Below are positions 50,201-59,331 of a stretch of 64,000 nucleotides of DNA, in pieces (the first letter of the stretch is position 1; every line of letters begins with the position of its first letter). This DNA comes from Osedax fenrisi. Lineage: Eukaryota; Annelida; Polychaeta; Sabellida; Siboglinidae. The position numbers and the translations under genes were made by a program. The notes beneath the pieces were generated by a model. The model was not told where the DNA came from, did no database searches, and worked only from the letters and a program-made list of their open reading frames with translations. The DNA lies in assembly GCA_964019155.1 (NCBI GenBank), contig OZ025243.1, positions 24,630,944-24,694,943 of the forward strand. Direction: 5' to 3'.

Positions 50201-52162
50201 CTTACAAAAGCTACATACACTTCCTTTAGTCATAATGTAAGAACAATACCAATACTAATTGAACATTCTTTAAACACATTTGACTATATTCTACTTGGAA
50301 AATATCAAACTGATAATTTAGAGAGCAGATTTGGATTATATCGTCAACTTTCTGGTTAGAATAATTACTATTTAATTGTTTAATTATAATATAATAATAT
50401 CATTAGGTGCAAATTATCTGATTTCAGTAGTAAATGACGTTATAAATAGTGAGAGGAAGGTTAAAATGAATAGCATTTTAAATATATATACTAAAAAGTC
50501 AATAAGCATTCCAGTACAAGATTATCTGAAGGAATTTAGTACAGTACAATCCAAGTATGATGGAAACTTTTCTAAGGTTAGTTACAATATAATATGGCTG
50601 ATCGAACCATATTAAATATTTATAATCTATTGTTTAAAAAATAAAATTTAATTATTTATAGGATTTTGATTATGACGATATCATGTTAAATACTAAATGA
50701 CGATATGGCGGTACTATGCTATATATCTGGTTATGTTGCTAAGAAGGCGTACGGAACTAAGAAATGTGAAGAATGTAAAGCATTTGTAATGAGTGAAGAT
50801 ACTATTCAGCTAGAAATTGATGAAGAATGTTTAAAATATATTGACGACCTTAATCGTGGGGGATTATTATATATGTTTATGATATATTTAATTTATGCGT
50901 ATCTAAATATGAAATTAACTTTACTAAATGTACATATGAAAAGAATGTAATATTAGCAATTAGTATAGAATATATTAGTAAAAATGATGACGAATTAATG
51001 GAAATTTATGAAATCTGCACATATTGTCATAGCGATAATTATTCTATGATAAAAAAAAGGATTATCTGTATTTATTAATATATTATTAAACAATTATAGA
51101 AAATTAAAATCAGATGTGAACAACAAAAATATATATAAGCTTGCTAAATTTTAATATTATTGTTATTATTTGATTATATATTATATTTACTATTAAATTT
51201 AAAATTATTATTAATACCAAAACCCTGGCTTTGTTAATATTATGTATTTAACTTTATATTAAATTACATTATTTAAAATTAAATAATAATTAATATTTGT
51301 ATATATGAATTTTATTAATATAGCATCCACAAATTTGAAAATACTAAAATTATAAATATTATAACGACTTTATATTTTTTTAAATGGAATTCTATAATTA
51401 TAAATATTATCTTAAAAACACTGAATTAAATATATAATATGATAATATATTAAATATACATACTATAATAATTGTATCTATAAATTTAATAAATATAATA
51501 TCAAAATATATTAAAGTAATTTTAAACATCATTTATTACAAATATTATATATTATATTTTAAAAACATTGAATTAAATATATAATATGATTAATTAAGTA
51601 TGCATACCATAATCCATTGATAAATATTAATTATTAAATGTATATACTATACATATATATATATATACATTTACTTTCCTAAAAGTGTAATTAAATAACT
51701 TTAACTAGATAAAATATTTAAATTTTAAATATAATTATCAAAGATTTGACAATATTTAACAAAGATTATACGGGTACCAGTAATATGGGTCCAGGTAAAT
51801 TGGGTCCAGGTAATTTGGGGCCACTTGTGAAGTAATTTGGGGCCACTTTTAAGATATTAATAAAACAACTATTTGAGAGTATATATATATTAATAATCAT
51901 ATTAAAATACATTATTATGTATTATTAATAAAGTAACGATTCAGGTAGCAATGTATTATCATAGGATAAACGTCTATCCATATGATTGACGCGCCTGATA
52001 ATCACGTGATTGGTCATAAGTTAGATGGGTCAAGGTATAAATTGGATGATTATTAGGTATATTAATCACTTTATTAATAAACTTGACTATATCTGCATAC
52101 TGTATACATTAACATAATGGATTTATGGTTAGTAAAATTATATTATATAATTATTGATTCGT

Positions 52163-52200
<38 letters not shown>

Positions 52201-53148
52201 AATATACATTTATATACCAACCATTGGTTATATATAAGTTTATTAAATATTTACAAATATTAAAAATTTAGATTAATATTAACTACCCTAATGTTAGCCT
52301 ACGTCACCTACATTACATATGTTATTATACATTTTGTTATATCTAGTTAGGACCAACAGTATACGTGTTGTATATTTATTAGGGTATTATTTATCAATAT
52401 ATATATATATATATATATCGAATCTTTTTCGAAGCAAATATATTACACTGTCTATCTACGTAATGTAGTTAATACCCGCCGCTGCTTGCAGTATTATTTA
52501 ATCAATGAAATAGATTTAGGTTCAGTGCGTTCCATATACTAATATTTGTAATGATCTATTAAATTACATGCAATATAAAGTAGCTTTCATAGATAAGTAT
52601 ATTATTTCAAAACAACATAGACAATTGTTTTTTTATGTTAATAATACAATTTTACTTGTCATCATATAATTATAATTCAAAATAACCTATATTATTTTAC
52701 ATTTTAAAATCGTAGTTTGATACGAATTTATATTATAAATAACAAAGTTACAAATTCATCTCGTATATATTATAGATGTATGTGTTTTATATACAACGTC
52801 GAATTATCACATAAATGTTATATATATCATATTAGAAAAATATGTGTATGTATACTATAAAGGAAAGTATACACACTAAATGCGATACATAACACGCAAC
52901 GTTATCCGCATCGCGTTATAAGTGTCCCCTTAACTGTTTATAATATGTTCTCATATCAAATCCCTCCATACAGTGTTATATGCAAATGCACAGTAACCGC
53001 AAGACACAGTGCAATTAGCTGTGATGTATGTGGGAATTGGATACATACTGCAAAATCCCGTAAATGTTGGACTTCAAATATACGTCCAAAACGATTCGAG
53101 GAAAAATTCAATTATACATGTGAATTATGCATATTTAAGGTTAGGTTC

Positions 53149-53179
<31 letters not shown>

Positions 53180-55458
53180 ATGTATGTGTGTATCAATATA
53201 TATGTATCATAATTAGTATTAGTTTACATATTCGAAATATGATGATTTATAATGGATCTTAGCATTTAACATACAAGTAAACAAACAATTATTATACAAT
53301 ATATAAAATATTGTATAATAATAAATTTCATTATTATATCTAAGGGTGTGTTTTTCGTCATCCAGCTACGAACAACGCGCGACATCGAATTTTACAAAGC
53401 CCTATTCACTACATGTAAATTTGTACGAGATATCGGACAGCGTTCGCCGAACAGCTAACTTCGCCGATACACCTTTTATTCCTATCCGCGCAGTTCTTCA
53501 TTGAATTTGAATTCTAGAACGAACGGCGTCGCACGCATTTGAAGTTCCGCCCATGAGCTGAGTCATAAAATACGTCACAATCATAACGGTATTGCTATTT
53601 TTAGGTATGCGCGCATATATTTACCAATAATTATATGAGTGATAATATATTATTGTAATTCAAAAATAATTCAAATTAAAAATGGCAAAAATCATATTAT
53701 TTATATTAAATAATGAAATGACTATTGATCTAATATCAATATGGGGGCAATATATTATTGATAATGATAATAGACAAATATCGAATGCTATTATGTTTGG
53801 AAAGATTGCTGAAAGGATGAATAAAAAATATAACTCTTCGAATTTTAATGCGGGGCAGTTGCTACGAAAAAGTCAGACTTAAAGCCAATTATACTAAAGT
53901 TTGTATAAATTATATTTTATATATCATTTAAATTAAATTACATTTAAAGTATATTCGTAATTTAAATTTAAAAGTAAGTAAAATAATAGTGAAAAGTTCA
54001 ATAGAAGTCATAATATTTAACTATTACAATTAATATGTTTAGAATGAATATATATATATATATATATATATGTGTACACCTACACTATATATATGTAATA
54101 GATGTATTTGTATTGCAGGAGTAGTGTAGATATCGCATATGAAGTATTGCAAAATAAAACCATTTCAACGAATCCACTTAATCTGGCCAGAAATATCAAT
54201 AATGCGAGGTCCGGATTAATACCTAAACATCCGATGGTAGTTGACTTCGAATTTCACATTAATAGCATTCCTCAACATTTTTTGGTTCAAGATATCAAGG
54301 TTATAATTATGATTAAAACATATATAGGTTACATAACCATCTTTATATGTATTGCTATATGAATTTATAAACTATTTTCATAATTGTCTTTGAATTTATA
54401 GCAATCAGGTCAAAGGCATTTAGTTTTTGCGACAAGTAAACAATTGGATCTGCTGTCTAGATGTAAATGCCTCTACATAGATGGCACTTTTAAGACAGTA
54501 AAACTACCGTTCCGGCAATTATGGACGGTACGGGGAATGGTGCGAAAAGGATCCAATATTAAGCAAGTGTTATTGGCAACTGTTTTAATGACTCGAAGAA
54601 GTTTGTATGCAAACTTTTATATATTATGTAATATTAATAATATTATAACATATATGTAATATAATTTAACATATATTATAGCGACAGTGGATTATAGTAT
54701 GGTATGGGAAGCGCTAAAGGCTGCTGTGCCAGTTAACATGAAAGTCAGGAGAATTCTTTCGGATTTCGAAATGGCTGAGTGGAAAGCAGCAGAGTTGTTT
54801 GATTTAAATCAATTGATCAATTAAATCATTTGATTAAATCAATGATTTTTTTGATTTTTTTGAAGGCAAAAATCATGATTTTTTTGATTTTTTTTGATTA
54901 TAAATCAACTTTTTTATAATTTGATAAAATGTAATTAATAGTTTGGATTACTATTATTAACAAATCTAATAAATAAAACTGATTAAATAATATAAAATTT
55001 GTATTGATAAATTTATTTATTTATTCTATCAAAAAAATCAAAAAAATCATGATTTTTTTGATTATAAATCAACTTTTTTATAATTTGATAAAATGTAATT
55101 AATAGTTTGGATTACTATTATTAATAAATCTAATAAATAAAACTGATTAAATAATATAAAATTTGTATTGATAAATTTATTTATTTATTCTATCAAAAAA
55201 ATCAAAAAAATCAAAAAAATCAAATAAATCAAAAAAATCAATGTGATTTTGATTTTTTTGATTTTTTTAAAAAAATCATGATTTTTTCCAACTCTGGAAA
55301 GCAGCAAGGATAGCTTTCCCTACAATTATGGTAGTTGGATGCCTCTTCAATTTCTCCCAGGCAATATGGAAAAAGGTCATAACAAATAACTTTAATTAAA
55401 TACATATAGCCTATATTAAGATATAAAACTATAGGTTACTAGTTACAAACACACACAA

Positions 55459-55501
<43 letters not shown>

Positions 55502-56976
55502 ATATATATAATATATTAATAATTTAGATTCTCGAACTTGGTCTAAAATCCGAACTACAAATACTACGGAAAATTATGGCTCTACCATATAATAAAGCAG
55601 AAGATATCGAGTATGTATATGTTATAATTTATGTATAGTTTATTTGATATTAATATAGTATACATACAATATAATAATTGATATTCATATATCATCATAC
55701 ATCTGCCATATGTAATATTTATTTAATATGTATATTAATCTACTTAATATAATTATCTATAGTATAATTTAAGTGTATATAATTAATTAGATGTGAAACT
55801 AATATTATTTGTATTGAAATTCATAAAATATTTATCATTTGTAAAAGGTCAGTGTTTAAAAGGATTAAACGAAAGTATCTTGATGATGACAAGTTTTCAC
55901 TATTCCTTAAATACTTTGAAACTTTCTGGCTAAATGGATATTTTAAACCTATGCACTGGTCAGTCTATAAGTTAGTATGATTATATATGATTATACCTAT
56001 GTATGAATTATCGTAAGTGAATTGAAATAAAATAATCTAAAATATATCCCTACTTTTTTATAAGATATTTCAACTATTTCTTATATTCATATTCTATTCC
56101 TACAGTATATTATTATACTCCTATATATAATTAATTTAATTACATATATTATTCTTATCAAATTTAAGTTAAATTTATTAATAATATAAATATATAATAT
56201 CAACACCTCCTGTTTACATATATAATTAGCAATCATATTTAATGGATATCCCACTATTTCACATATGTGTAATTACTAATTGTGTATATTCTATATTTTT
56301 ATATGATATAATAAATGTACAGAATTCCAATTCGAACCAACAATGACAGCGAAGGTTTTAACAATAGACTGAACAGTTCAAATAGCATAAACATGAATAT
56401 GTATAGGCGTATAGATGTCCTATACAAGGAGTCGATATTAGTCGAGACAGTATGTCGTGTAGTCTCATTTGGATATGTAATACGAAGGCAGAGAAACGAG
56501 GTGAAACAATTTGAAAAAGTATTATGGGAGAAGTGGAACACCGTTGATAATCCACATTCTTTAAATAAAAATATTTCTAAATTATTAAATTGTAAAAATA
56601 AATAATGTATTTAAATTATGTTTCATATATATGAAATATAATATAATATACAATATATATTGTATATTATATTTAAATTTGTCTTATATATATCATTATT
56701 AAATTATGTTATATATATTGTATATTATATTTAAATTTATGTACATATTTGTCCTATATATATATATACCACTACGATGATATATAGTATTATTATGAAT
56801 ATTTTATTATATATTTTCTTATTATTTTATAGTTAAATTGTAACAATAAATAATGTATTTACATTAATAAATTATCGTTATATATTGTATATTATATTTA
56901 AATTTGTCTTATATATATCATTACATTATGTTTCATATATTGTATATTATATTTAAATTTATATACATATTTGGCT

Positions 56977-57021
<45 letters not shown>

Positions 57022-58059
57022 CACTATAATTATATATAGTATTATTGTGCATATTTTCTTATATATTTTCTTATTATTTTATATTTACATAAAAATAAAT
57101 AAGCTTTCATGTTAAGTTTTTATAATTAATTCAGTTTATAATTAATAATGTAGGTAATTTAATATATGTATATATATATAATTCGAATGTAATTTATAAT
57201 GATTGATAATAAATTATATTTTCATTAATTATATTATACTAGTTTGTATTATTAAAAATCCAATACAATTATTAATATAAAAAAATTAGATAGTATTAAA
57301 GTAAAGATTAAATTAAATTATAGTTACCAATACCTATACATATAACAAGTACATATATTGGCGTAAATTAAGTTTATACTAAATAATGTATATATAGTAC
57401 TAGTTATATAATGATATATAATAAACTATATTTTCATATTATTAGTATATATTATTAATAGTCTAATACAAATATTTGCTCATACTTATTTCGGAATTCT
57501 AATTTCCTGGATAATGAAAGATCTACAAACATCATGGTTCATCATAGCTACATTCATCTCGCTTACCGGTATATCTATCCAAAGTCCTGATGTCACTTTT
57601 AGATGGCCTTCCTAGTCTTTTAGTTCCATGAGTAGGTTTCCAGATAACTAGATCCGAAACAAACTCATCTCTATGTAGTCAATGTCCGGCAAACTTTGAT
57701 CATCTATGTCTTATTGTTGTAGATAATGTTTCTATATTCCCATAAAGTACCTCGTCTTTGACTTTCTGATACCAAAGTAGGTTTATAATTCGTAAAATTC
57801 TAGTGTGTGCGGTGCACACTGTGCGCCATCTAGTTGTTCGAGTAGTGTCTTTATGAGGTTCCACGTCTCATATCCGTACAGAACAACTGATTTAAATGTA
57901 TATTTCATAAGCCTGGTTTTTAATTTCTTACTAAGACTTGATTTCCAGATATTCCTCAGTTAACTATTTTTAGATTTGATCCATCTATAGCTTAATACAA
58001 ATATTAATATAAATAAATTAAATAGAATTAAATTAAAGATTACATTAAATTGTAGTTAC

Positions 58060-58090
<31 letters not shown>

Positions 58091-58682
58091 ACAAGTACAT
58101 GTACTTGCGTGTATCAAGTTTATAATAAATAATGTATACATTATATAGATATAATACCAATTATATATAACTATTTATAATCATATATATTTAACCAACA
58201 ACTGGTTAAATATCTAGTTAAGAATGTATTTTAATATGATTATTAATATATATATACTCTCAAATAGTTGTTTTATTAATATTTTAAAAGTGGCCCCAAA
58301 TTACTTCAAAAGTGGCCCCAAATTACCTGGACCCAATTTACCTGGACCCATATTACTGGTATTCCCTCACGGCCTGAAGCTAAAGGAGGCCATTAGTATA
58401 CTTAAAAATGTATAAAATACAGCATGTTACATTTTGGCAATTTTTAAGAATTCCATTGCGAAATTGCTGGAATAAATTGATCATGTGAACAGCGCTTTAT
58501 AGTTAAATTTTGTAATTAAAAAAAGGACGCGCTTAAATAAATAAAATATTAATGTAATATAAATATAATCATTATATAAAATATGATTATAATAAATTTA
58601 TATAATGATATAATAACCATTCTTGACAAAACTTGATTCCAACAAAGTTTCCTTCAACTTCATCTGGTACTATACCATCCAT
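32719..58682 (-). CDS. POLR2I: RNA polymerase II subunit RPB9 (whole gene span)
   Basis: RPB9 is a small zinc-binding subunit of RNA polymerase II, in the nucleus, important for start-site choice and transcript fidelity. Exons: 58682-58618, 34367-34313, 33877-33804, 33495-33369, 32781-32719. They join in perfect phase to 384 nt, 127 residues, close to the human 125. Zinc ribbon 1 has FCQEC and YACRNC; zinc ribbon 2 has HPCPKCGH and YYVCTLSSCTHRW. Between them are CIYINKISHEVD, ASLPRTTD and EAVFFQSQSRRAE. All eight zinc cysteines are present. Intron 1 is about 24.2 kb and filled with transposons, mostly reading on the opposite strand; introns 2-4 are 435, 308 and 587 bp. Identity is very secure; that the distant exon 1 serves this gene rests on the phase fit and continuous protein homology. 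Confidence 0.93.
34609..34852. repeat. ~120 bp direct tandem duplication
   Basis: Two copies of a unit containing ATGAATACGGGAAACAATTA and GAAAAAGAAGATTTGA, differing by a few small changes. Non-coding. Confidence 0.85.
34980..35770 (+). repeat. Repeated exon-like unit, copy A
   Basis: An acceptor-like site precedes a frame reading IDGLFGLAIRLMQIFSKN, then LTFPFVINFDYIRNLHSY and LLLTENVTLQFLNELYKKH. A later block at 35463-35765 has KLEYAKLCSANKNDRGNYKK, then AKSIWSRSSEKNNLRYTVM and LSDGDGKAHASV. The last resembles part of a Mutator-like transposase domain, from memory. Homologous to 39485-40020 and 40320-40535. The first block is not recognised. Probably parts of a transposon family rather than a host gene. 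Confidence 0.5.
36130..36300. repeat. AGTAATCTCG-type foldback remnant
   Basis: Repeated GTAATCTCG, GACGACTTATTAA and related inverted motifs, shared with the foldback at 60710-61035. Confidence 0.5.
36498..36630. mobile_element. Small palindromic MITE
   Basis: Ends resemble each other inverted (ACTAGTGACCTTGTGCG against ACCAGTGATATGGTATG) around an AT centre with GATAATATATATTAAT. A longer relative is at 63462-63608. Confidence 0.55.
36985..39440 (+). pseudogene. Broken hAT transposase with BED zinc finger
   Basis: hAT transposases cut and paste DNA. Exon pieces on the plus strand: SDVWSNFTILYERG (to 37130), continuing into CNVCFEKL..SLKRHTERKH (37184 onward), which together make a BED zinc finger; then YHISKDNMPL, GFKYLLNTITPNYVIPSR and SITMDAWTS (37438-37670), TTDNAKNVLKASD and NHVGCFAHT (37955-38060), VVTRWNSTY (38310), LACQFCDPRF (38965) and SPEKVLAEDD (39355). 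The order matches the hAT catalytic domain. A frameshift near 37670 and a stop after FAHT (38058) disable it, a (TA)n tract sits at 38489-38549, and the usual C-terminal dimerisation region is missing, replaced by a copy of another repeat at 39440. Confidence 0.85.
39485..40020 (+). repeat. Repeated exon-like unit, copy B
   Basis: Nearly the same as 34987-35520: GLFGLAVRLMQIFSKN, then LHSYASPIELLLTEN, followed by the same intron-like text and KLEYSKLCSAYKNDRGNYKK. It follows directly on the hAT remains. A further exon-like stretch at 40064-40150 reads MYRTRGKAPTPPPDVSDYDQ. Confidence 0.55.
40320..40535 (+). repeat. Repeated exon-like unit, copy C (decayed)
   Basis: Starts with the same ATTGACGGCTTATTCGGTTT text as copy B, then loses the frame near 40415. 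The 120 bp upstream is also shared with copy A and copy B. Confidence 0.6.
40515..42006 (+). repeat. Tandem array of ~250 bp units with splice-like donors
   Basis: Three units starting GGATGAGATATAATATTT (near 40515, 41497, 41759) and a further partial unit at about 40862-41000. Each contains a frame reading YIEIIKNYRRE, then LALSGIPAR directly before GGGTAAGTG, a strong donor sequence, then a (TA)n tract, GATATTAATTCATCATTTA and an acceptor-like ATAG before ACAATGTATAG. The unit therefore looks like a duplicated exon-intron segment. One unit is split by a LINE insertion at 41007-41488. The protein is not recognised. Confidence 0.75.
41007..41488 (+). mobile_element. 5'-truncated LINE with target duplication
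   Basis: Encodes the RT C-terminus: ILLYGCETWTLMEKEEKRIQ, then YYGHICRHDGLAKTILQGK and KKGWPRNNWMHNISKWTD, with one frame change near 41235. The tail is GAGTAAAAGTAAAAGTAAG. The direct repeat AGAATAGGAT occurs at 40997-41006 and 41489-41498, as expected for target-primed insertion. Confidence 0.9.
42363..42629 (+). pseudogene. MULE transposase C-terminal fragment
   Basis: An 88-codon open stretch begins STNNDCEGWHLRL, carrying the NN-x-x-E motif with the third catalytic acidic residue of MULE transposases, then ISLIHKEAKLS and ends at TAA 42627. It parallels the C-termini at 47600-47817 and 56315-56605. Catalytic domain upstream is missing. Confidence 0.75.
45561..46540 (+). pseudogene. MULE transposase core: FLYWCH finger and DDE domain
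   Basis: An acceptor TTGTTTGCAG precedes an open frame. Residues about 50-115 form a FLYWCH zinc finger: ISGNQIKGELLMDNRGYSYS, then TVYWKCTHKKHPTLCKV and NPHVHI. The MULE catalytic domain follows: first Asp in VWYLDGTFNI, IHCFVKSGE, second Asp in RCMLDFEKQAWRA, and KGCLFHYSH at the exon end. The catalytic Glu lies in the last exon near 47650. This exon is intact while its neighbours are broken. Confidence 0.88.
47030..47167 (-). mobile_element. Truncated TAGGGTAC MITE
   Basis: Reverse-oriented match to the start of 19678-20157: TTAAAATATCACAAT.ATTTAC and GTACCCTAAATAGGGT are shared. One end TTAACAGTG then TA is intact; the other is missing. It sits inside the MULE copy 1 intron or insertion. 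Confidence 0.75.
47973..48215. repeat. GC-rich ~38 bp minisatellite, about 6.5 units
   Basis: Units contain CGTCTCAGACATCTGCCTT followed by (C/T)(C/A)GTGGCACCCTCCCC. Adjacent units differ at only a few sites (TTCAG, TTTCG, TTCCG). Open frames on both strands are by-products of the repeat. Confidence 0.92.
48522..48715. repeat. Foldback with 53 bp arms
   Basis: The arm 48522-48574 recurs inverted at 48663-48715 with one difference in 53. The 88 bp spacer centres on ACGTACGTCGTACGAACGT. It lies just upstream of the P-like transposase remains and may be a separate MITE. Confidence 0.88.
48796..51155 (+). pseudogene. P-element/THAP9-like transposase, broken
   Basis: P-type transposases use an RNase H-like catalytic core. 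Exon 1 (48796 to about 49408) has HRRYSPQCIIFAYTIL and YKLVRNFITSLPSLRFLI, both P-element signatures, then after a frameshift near 49281 LDEIYVKLKI with the likely first catalytic Asp. It ends at a good donor GTAAGA. Exon 2 (49471-50357) has KLCGGDLHPYYINII, FFDNVHIIKSIRNNW and TDNLESRFGLYRQLSG. Exon 3 is 50407-50576. Exon 4 (from 50663) shifts frame near 50697 and has VLCYISGYVAKKAYG with CEEC, and the C-terminal part runs to 51153. No THAP finger was found upstream. Splice phases fit between exons, so structure is preserved though two or more shifts disable it. Confidence 0.83.
51156..51774. other. AT-rich spacer
   Basis: Between the P-like pseudogene and the large TIR element. AT-rich with a near-duplicate of TTAAAAACATTGAATTAAATATATAATATGAT (51412-51440 and 51560-51590). 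No gene seen. Confidence 0.6.
51775..51914 (+). repeat. Left terminal inverted repeat
   Basis: Pairs with 58222-58361. Begins TACCAGTAATATGGG and contains two GGTCCAGGTAA and two TTTGGGGCCAC motifs before an AT-rich inner part. Confidence 0.9.
52330..52790 (-). repeat. Dispersed repeat, copy 2
   Basis: Reverse-strand relative of 24120-24640, sharing the GAACCTAAATCTATTTCA and TATATTGCATGTAATTTAATAGA blocks. Confidence 0.6.
52945..53140 (+). pseudogene. PHD-finger exon inside TIR element
   Basis: The frame reads CKCTVTARHSAISCDVCGNW, then IHTAKSRKCW and FNYTCELC, ending at donor GTTAGG. The spacing of CxC, CDVCGNWIH and CELC is that of a PHD-type zinc finger, as found in some transposon proteins. 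No following exon was identified, so it may be a leftover of the outer element's own protein. Confidence 0.55.
53341..56605 (+). mobile_element. MULE transposon, copy 2
   Basis: The 5' region (AAGGGTGTGTTTTTCGTCAT) and the text through GTCATAAAATACGTCACAATC match copy 1. Exons: 53682-53880 DNA-binding (IWGQYIIDNDNRQISNAIMF); 54118-54297 (IPQHFLVQDIK); about 54403-54607 with CLYIDGTFKTVKLPFRQLW (first Asp); 54682-55375 with RRILSDFEMAEWKAA (second Asp) and VVGCLFNFSQAIWKK, split by a MITE; about 55527-55611 ILELGLKSELQ; about 55849-55972 FWLNGYFKPMHW; 56321-56605 RTNNDSEGFNN (Glu) to stop. There is no FLYWCH finger. Apart from the insertion the frames are largely open. Asn replaces the usual His in GCLFHFSQ. 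Confidence 0.82.
54790..55296. mobile_element. hAT-type MITE with perfect 8 bp target duplication
   Basis: 507 bp, ends CAGAGTTG and CAACTCTG, flanked by GAAAGCAG at 54782-54789 and 55297-55304. The interior is dominated by GATTTTTTTGATT and its complement, with a near-identical ~130 bp block twice (about 54895-55020 and 55055-55190). It interrupts the MULE copy 2 catalytic exon within the codons after EWKA. Textbook hAT ends and target size. Confidence 0.95.
57490..57990 (-). mobile_element. LINE 3' fragment
   Basis: The minus strand reads NIWKSSLSKKLKTRLMKYTF, VVLYGYETWNL, then after breaks FVSDLVIWKPTHGTKRLGR and PSKSDIRTLDRYT. This is the RT C-terminal region of a LINE like those at 1-620 and 41007-41488, with several stops. 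Confidence 0.75.
58222..58361 (-). repeat. Right terminal inverted repeat
   Basis: Reverse complement of 51775-51914. Ends ACTGGTA. Confidence 0.9.
58618..58682 (-). CDS. POLR2I: RPB9 exon 1
   Basis: Encodes MDGIVPDEVEGNFVGIKFCQ then E and the first two bases of Cys, stopping at donor GTTATT. FVGIxFCQEC is the conserved start of RPB9. Joined to 34367 it gives FCQEC then NNMLYPKED, as in other animals. The ATG is the only one upstream in frame with the domain. Confidence 0.92.
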
Positions 58683-59014
58683 TTTATATTAGATATTATT
58701 ATTATATTTAAACACTCAACGAATTTAAACTTATTGTGACGGATGTTTGGTTATAAAACATAACAATTATTATAAAAATCCATATACAAATATAATATTT
58801 AATTTAATTAATCATATATATATATATATATCAATATTGACTATTATATAATTATATAATGGTATTAAATTACTTTTAACAAGATTAATATATTGATATA
58901 TTAATTATTATATATCATTCTATAAATATTAACAAAGATTTTGCTTAAGTATTAATATCTTTGATATAAATAATAATCGTTGTTAATTTTATTATTTTCG
59001 CAAGTCAGATTAAA
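58683..59014. promoter_or_regulatory. Divergent RPB9/PSMB1 intergenic promoter region
   Basis: 332 bp separate the two start codons, which point outward. The stretch includes a TA tract (about 58816-58831) and, next to the PSMB1 ATG, TTATTTTCGCAAGTCAG then ATTAAAATG, a splice-acceptor-like sequence that may mark a 5' UTR intron or trans-splice site. Both genes are expected to be broadly expressed. Confidence 0.7.
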
Positions 59015-59300
59015 ATGTCTATTCTTGAGAGCCGATTTGAAAACAATACTGGTAGGATGGAATACGGAGCACCAATGCAGAGACACTGGAGTCCATATGC
59101 ATCAAATGGAGGGTTTAATTTATATATATATATATATATATATAACTTTCTATATATTTGTTAACGGGTTTATTTGTTTTTTGTTATGAATTTTATAATT
59201 ATTTAATTTAATTTATTATTATAATCATTATATTCATATTTAAAATAATATACATATAAACTTCAATTTTAAAATATATATCCATATAGTATATGATATT

Positions 59301-59331
<31 letters not shown>

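Larger units (their letters stand above)
51775..58361. mobile_element. 6.6 kb element with ~140 bp terminal inverted repeats
   Basis: The left end TACCAGTAATATGGGTCCAG (51775 onward) and the reverse complement of 58361 downward agree over about 140 bp with few differences. The TIR contains internal repeats GGTCCAGGTAA and TTTGGGGCCAC. Inside are a PHD-finger exon (52945-53140), a dispersed repeat, MULE copy 2 and a LINE fragment. Because MULE copy 1 starts at the same internal sequence as 53341, the MULE probably jumped into this element, whose own transposase is unknown. No clear target duplication was found. Confidence 0.85.
34368..58617 (-). other. RPB9 intron 1 (~24 kb)
   Basis: The intron begins with donor GTTATT after an exon ending in TG and ends with acceptor TTCATTCAG before T, together rebuilding the Cys codon of the first zinc ribbon. 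It contains at least one hAT, one P-like element, three MULE copies, two LINE fragments and several non-autonomous elements. Confidence 0.85.
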
